From NCBI GenBank assembly GCA_009995705.1, contig JAADBR010000085.1, positions 1 through 17,683 on the forward strand: a DNA stretch of 17,683 bases, in the 5' to 3' direction. Below are positions 15,908-17,683 of the stretch, piece after piece (the stretch's first letter is position 1; each line of letters begins with the position of its first letter). The stretch comes from Microcystis aeruginosa W13-11. Lineage in GTDB: Bacteria; Cyanobacteriota; Cyanobacteriia; Cyanobacteriales; Microcystaceae. Made by a program: the position numbers and the translations under genes. The notes under the pieces were generated by a model. That model saw only the letters and a program-made list of their open reading frames with translations, was not told the DNA's origin and made no database searches.

Positions 15908-15940
15908 CTTGATTGGGTTTTAGTTGAATATTCATGATGA
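15908..15940 (-). repeat. 33-bp duplicate of the ParD gene start
   Basis: These 33 bases are identical to 14686-14718. They encode, on the minus strand, the start of the antitoxin (MNIQLKPNQ) before running into unrelated repeat sequence. The copy is in the same orientation, 1.2 kb away. Confidence 0.9.
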
Positions 15941-16014
15941 TTTTTGTAAGGTTAAGGGTTAAGTCGAGTGTCCTGTTTCATTTTACTACAAGGATTAGCT
16001 AAAATAGGTTAGTA

Positions 16015-16096
16015 GATCGTAGGTTGGGCTGAACGATAGTGAAACCCAACACTTTTAAATAATTGGGTTGGGTTTCGTTCCTCAAACCAGCCTACT
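16015..16096. repeat. palindromic repeat, copy 1 (GTAGGTTGGG...type)
   Basis: This imperfect palindrome of about 82 bp has outer arms GTAGGTTGGGCTGAACGA and their complement near CGTTCCTCAAACCAGCCTAC, and inner arms GTGAAACCCAA/TTGGGTTTC around an AT-rich centre. Copy 2 is at 17124-17204. Repeats of this sequence type are widespread non-coding elements in cyanobacterial spacers. The right end touches the 16102-16233 ORF. Confidence 0.85.
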
Positions 16097-16101
16097 TATT
16101 G

Positions 16102-16233
16102 CTAAATTTGTTGGTGTAATTTCGGGTGTGGCTGTGACAGAAAACTATCAGAAAAAGGTTTTTCTGGCTTTTCCCCGCGCTCGGCACAAAAAGCATCGAT
16201 TACCCAGAGAGGATAGCAGTCATAATCTGCCAT
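16102..16233 (-). CDS. small hypothetical protein, 43 aa
   Basis: This short frame starts MADYDCYPLWVIDAFCAERG and ends KPFSDSFLSQPHPKLHQQI. It begins 23 bp after the hepT stop on the same strand, so it could be a third gene of that operon. The composition is protein-like (aromatic, cysteine and charged residues mixed), and the start resembles small proteins that begin with an ADYDC(W/Y)PLW segment, as far as I recall. Its end falls exactly where palindromic repeat copy 1 begins, so it may be the front part of a longer gene cut by the repeat. There is no clear ribosome binding site. Confidence 0.4.
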   Translation of the reverse strand: MADYDCYPLWVIDAFCAERGEKPEKPFSDSFLSQPHPKLHQQI

Positions 16234-16256
16234 TAACTTAATTTTTTAAATTATTA

Positions 16257-16601
16257 TCATTGGGGCAATGGTGGTAATAGAGACTGCAATTGTTCTAGCA
16301 AAGGAGAAAGTCTTACTGTAATAATATTCCAGACAATTTCTGGTTGAACCTGATCGTACTGATGGCTAATAATATTTCTGAGTCCAATAATTCCCCTCCA
16401 ATCAATTTTGGTGTGTTTTTGTTGAAAAGTCTCAGGAATTATACGGGCTGCTTCTCCTAAAATTTCTAATTGTCTTTCCACAGCACTTTGTAACAAAAGA
16501 CTCTTGGAATATTCTTCCACAGAAATATCTTGAATAAATTCTTGGATATTAGTAATAGCTTCGACCATATCCCAAAGATATCCGGCCTCACGACTGTTCA
16601 T
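16257..16601 (-). CDS. hepT: HepT-type HEPN toxin
   Basis: This 114-residue HEPN-domain protein (formerly DUF86) has the RNase motif R-x4-H-x-Y in RNIISHQYDQV: R75, H80 and Y82. HepT toxins cleave RNA and are silenced when the MntA partner adds AMP units to the motif tyrosine. The helical frame (EFIQDISVEEYSKSLLLQSA, VERQLEILGEAARIIPE) is complete and its length is normal. It overlaps the end of mntA by 14 bp, so the antitoxin is translated first. Unlike the three neighbouring toxin genes, no lesion is seen. HepT/MntA is well studied in cyanobacteria such as Aphanizomenon. Confidence 0.9.
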   Translation of the reverse strand: MNSREAGYLWDMVEAITNIQEFIQDISVEEYSKSLLLQSAVERQLEILGEAARIIPETFQQKHTKIDWRGIIGLRNIISHQYDQVQPEIVWNIITVRLSPLLEQLQSLLPPLPQ

Positions 16602-16977
16602 GACGATAAATTAGCTGATGAGTTTTTAAAATTTCGTAACGACGATAGGGGTTTTTCAGTCCCTCTTGATTAACCAAGTCAACTTTGCGTCCGAATATCT
16701 CCTCTAATTCTTCTTTCATCTGAACAATATCAAACAAATCCCAGCCATGATTGGGAGCAAACTTATAAAGAACATCAATATCACTATCAACTCGAAAGTC
16801 TTCCCTTAATACTGAACCAAATAAAGACATTTCAAGAATTTTCCAATGTTGACAAAAATTAGTAATTTTGCTTAAGATAACTTGAGCTTGTTTTTTCTTA
16901 AAACCAGAATTTAACAAGATTTTTTCGGCCTTGTTGGTGGTTATTTTAACAACCTTCCCTGTAATAGCTTGTTTCAT
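16588..16977 (-). CDS. mntA: MntA-type minimal nucleotidyltransferase antitoxin
   Basis: This 129-residue protein has the nucleotidyltransferase signature FGSVLREDFRVDSDIDVLY: G54-S55 and the metal-binding D66-x-D68. MntA proteins transfer AMP from ATP to the HepT tyrosine and thereby block the RNase. The N-terminal 45 residues (lysine-rich, ITGKVVKITTNKAEKILL) are longer than in minimal forms, and a second start at M50 would cut into the fold, so the first ATG is preferred. The C-terminus EILKTHQLIYRHEQS completes the domain. A GATAAT box (16998-17003, minus strand) and a 13-base palindrome (17030-17042) lie upstream. Confidence 0.9.
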   Translation of the reverse strand: MKQAITGKVVKITTNKAEKILLNSGFKKKQAQVILSKITNFCQHWKILEMSLFGSVLREDFRVDSDIDVLYKFAPNHGWDLFDIVQMKEELEEIFGRKVDLVNQEGLKNPYRRYEILKTHQLIYRHEQS

Positions 16978-17029
16978 TGGTGAGCAAAATCCCCCAAATT
17001 ATCCTTGACAAAACACTTGAGATCGTTAA

Positions 17030-17042
17030 GGTTACAGTAACC
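17030..17042 (-). promoter_or_regulatory. candidate operator of hepT/mntA
   Basis: GGTTACAGTAACC is a perfect 6-bp inverted repeat around a single base, 53 bp upstream of the mntA ATG. It sits just upstream of the -35 position implied by the GATAAT at 16998-17003. Toxin-antitoxin operons are commonly autoregulated through such sites. The role is inferred from position and symmetry only. Confidence 0.4.
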
Positions 17043-17123
17043 CGCCATGTAAAGTCGGCTGGTAGGCTACACCAACATTAACACACCCTAGGAGATCGGC
17101 GCTCACTTTTTCGTCCGTAGTCT

Positions 17124-17204
17124 GATCGTAGGTTAGGCCAAACGATAGTGAAACCCAACATTTTTAAATCATTGGGTTGGGTTTCGTTCCTCAACCCAAC
17201 CCAC
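17124..17204. repeat. palindromic repeat, copy 2
   Basis: It is in the same orientation as 16015-16096 and nearly the same sequence, including the stretch AACGATAGTGAAACCCAACA and its complement around an AT-rich centre. Together with the short upstream match (17074-17100 versus 15874-15900) it forms a compound repeat on either side of hepT/mntA. Confidence 0.85.
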
Positions 17205-17253
17205 GGCTTTTTAACAACCGATAACTGTTTCATTTTTTATTGTCCTTAACAAA

Positions 17254-17291
17254 ATTTAACACTACCTCAATTTTCTCAAAAAAAAATCGAC
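17254..17291. repeat. 40-bp repeat shared with 13499-13537
   Basis: The common core reads TTTAACACTACCTCAATTTT and continues TCTCAAAAAAA. The two copies differ in the length of the A-run and a base or two after it. At this copy the A-run is the T-run of the terminator below for the minus strand. Confidence 0.85.
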
Positions 17292-17306
17292 CCGCCTAAG
17301 GGCGGG
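17281..17306 (-). terminator. terminator of the formylglycine-type gene, or DGR-associated hairpin
   Basis: On the minus strand CCCGCC pairs with GGCGGG (17291-17306) and is soon followed by at least eight T residues, the standard terminator layout, about 57 bp after the stop codon at 17363. If the upstream gene is a target of a diversity-generating retroelement, a hairpin just behind the variable region would also be expected there. Sequence alone does not separate the two roles. Confidence 0.7.
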
Positions 17307-17362
17307 AAAGAAAAGAGAAAAAATAGGAAATGAGAGTAAAAAGGGAAAAAAGAGAAAAAGGG

Positions 17363-17683
17363 TTACAGAGTTCTCCCGAATACGCACACCACCCGAAAAC
17401 CGAGGGAGTAGTAGCGGTCGTCGCGGCGGAAGTAGTAGTAGCGGTAAGCGGAACGGCAGAGACTTGGATCGCTGACCCAAGAACCGCCCCGCAGCATTCG
17501 ATAATCATTATCATTGTCAAGCCACGCCGAGCCATCATCCGGCGCTCCAGCATAGCTATTATGCCAATGGTCTTCGCACCACTCCCAAACATTGCCACTC
17601 ATGTCATACAGTCCCCAACCATTGGGCTTTTTCTGTCCTACGGGATGAGTTTTACCACCAGAATTTCCATCATACCAAGCGTA
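17363..17683 (-). CDS. formylglycine-generating-enzyme family protein, C-terminal part; possible DGR variable protein
   Basis: The frame reads in from the right edge (YAWYDGNSGGKTHPVG), continues KKPNGWGLYDMSGNVWEWC and MLRGGSWVSDPSLCRSAYR, and ends SLGFRVVCVFGRTL at 17363. The segments GLYDMSGNVWEW, RGGSW, RSAYR and GFRVV are diagnostic of the FGE-sulfatase / SUMF1 (C-type lectin) fold. True formylglycine formation needs residues outside the window. The region between GGSW and GFRVV is packed with NNC codons (TAC, CGC, GAC, TTC, TCC), which suits adenine mutagenesis of an AAC-rich template. The protein may thus be a binding protein diversified by a retroelement rather than an enzyme. The N-terminal part, including any kinase or caspase-like domain, is missing. 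Confidence 0.85.
   Translation of the reverse strand, partial: YAWYDGNSGGKTHPVGQKKPNGWGLYDMSGNVWEWCEDHWHNSYAGAPDDGSAWLDNDNDYRMLRGGSWVSDPSLCRSAYRYYYFRRDDRYYSLGFRVVCVFGRTL

Larger units (their letters stand above)
15386..16101. other. 716-bp stretch of small palindromic repeats and gene debris
   Basis: No intact gene is seen. Three hairpins follow each other: 15462-15480 (TCCCAGGT/ACCTAGGA, one mismatch), 15489-15505 (TTCAGGT/ACCTGAA) and 15513-15529 (ATAAGG/CCTTAT). The first two share a TCT loop. GCGCT/AGCGC lies at 15548-15559. GGTGCGTTA and TAACGCACC pair at 15861-15887. The segment AGCTAAAATAGGTTAGT occurs twice (15841 and 15997). Two recognisable fragments lie among them: a membrane-protein tail (15641-15781) and the copied ParD start (15908-15940). 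Confidence 0.65.
16978..17362. other. spacer with promoter, palindromes, repeat copies and a purine tract
   Basis: No gene is supported. From left to right it contains: the mntA promoter side (16998-17042); a segment at 17074-17100 matching 15874-15900 with two differences; palindromic repeat copy 2 (17124-17204); the 40-bp shared repeat (17254-17291); a G+C hairpin (17291-17306); and a nearly all-purine tract on + (17303-17362). No reverse transcriptase or template repeat is present. Confidence 0.6.

Noticed and set aside
16978..17362. Template repeat or reverse transcriptase of a DGR next to the FGE-type gene
   Set aside because: No AAC-rich copy of the variable region and no reverse transcriptase motif on either strand; the stretch consists of small repeats.
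17262..17598. Two ORFs overlapping the FGE-type gene in other frames (72 and 100 residues)
   Set aside because: Out-of-frame readings of the FGE-type gene and its purine tract; the motif-bearing frame is the real one.

Overview
This window looks like chromosomal DNA of a unicellular, bloom-forming cyanobacterium, most likely Microcystis. It encodes the photosystem II extrinsic cytochrome c-550 (psbV), a UbiD-type decarboxylase of the plastoquinone route, and a close relative of the Synechocystis cysteine/cystine C-S lyase. By eye I find five copies of the cyanobacterial HIP1 octamer GCGATCGC (2727, 3851, 7879, 8050, 9373). Its spacers are full of heptanucleotide tandem repeats and small palindromic repeats of the kind abundant in Microcystis. 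The genus is inferred from recall, not from a search.

Layout. 1-5077: the start of a Uma2-type gene reading leftward off the edge, then a DUF29 gene and a 1390-residue SNF2-family ATPase, both on +. 5096-8594: minus-strand housekeeping genes, namely C-S lyase, clpP, gmk and remA (DUF370). Their spacers hold tandem repeats, a potential G-quadruplex and a small RNA candidate resembling Yfr2 (about 6475-6533). 9014-9834: a 68-residue conserved-looking ORF and psbV with a clear terminator. 9863-11669: a minus-strand two-gene unit, an AAA15/OLD-like ATPase followed by a DUF3226/TOPRIM-like partner. It resembles ATPase-TOPRIM anti-phage pairs, but the TOPRIM gene has a frameshift inside its D-x-D motif. 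11850-13355: ubiD.

13.5-17.1 kb is an accessory region rich in toxin-antitoxin genes. It holds a DUF433 antitoxin whose DUF5615-type toxin is cut to a stub; a ParD/ParE pair with lesions in both genes; an intact antitoxin gene overlapping a PIN toxin gene frameshifted in an A-run; and an apparently intact HepT/MntA (HEPN/nucleotidyltransferase) pair flanked by two copies of a compound palindromic repeat. In four of five conflict modules the effector is broken while the antitoxin or ATPase is open in three of the four.

17363-17683: the C-terminal part of a formylglycine-generating-enzyme (C-type lectin fold) protein on the minus strand. Its last 30 or so codons are unusually rich in NNC codons, as expected of the variable region of a diversity-generating retroelement. 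No reverse transcriptase or template repeat lies in the window, so that interpretation remains an inference.
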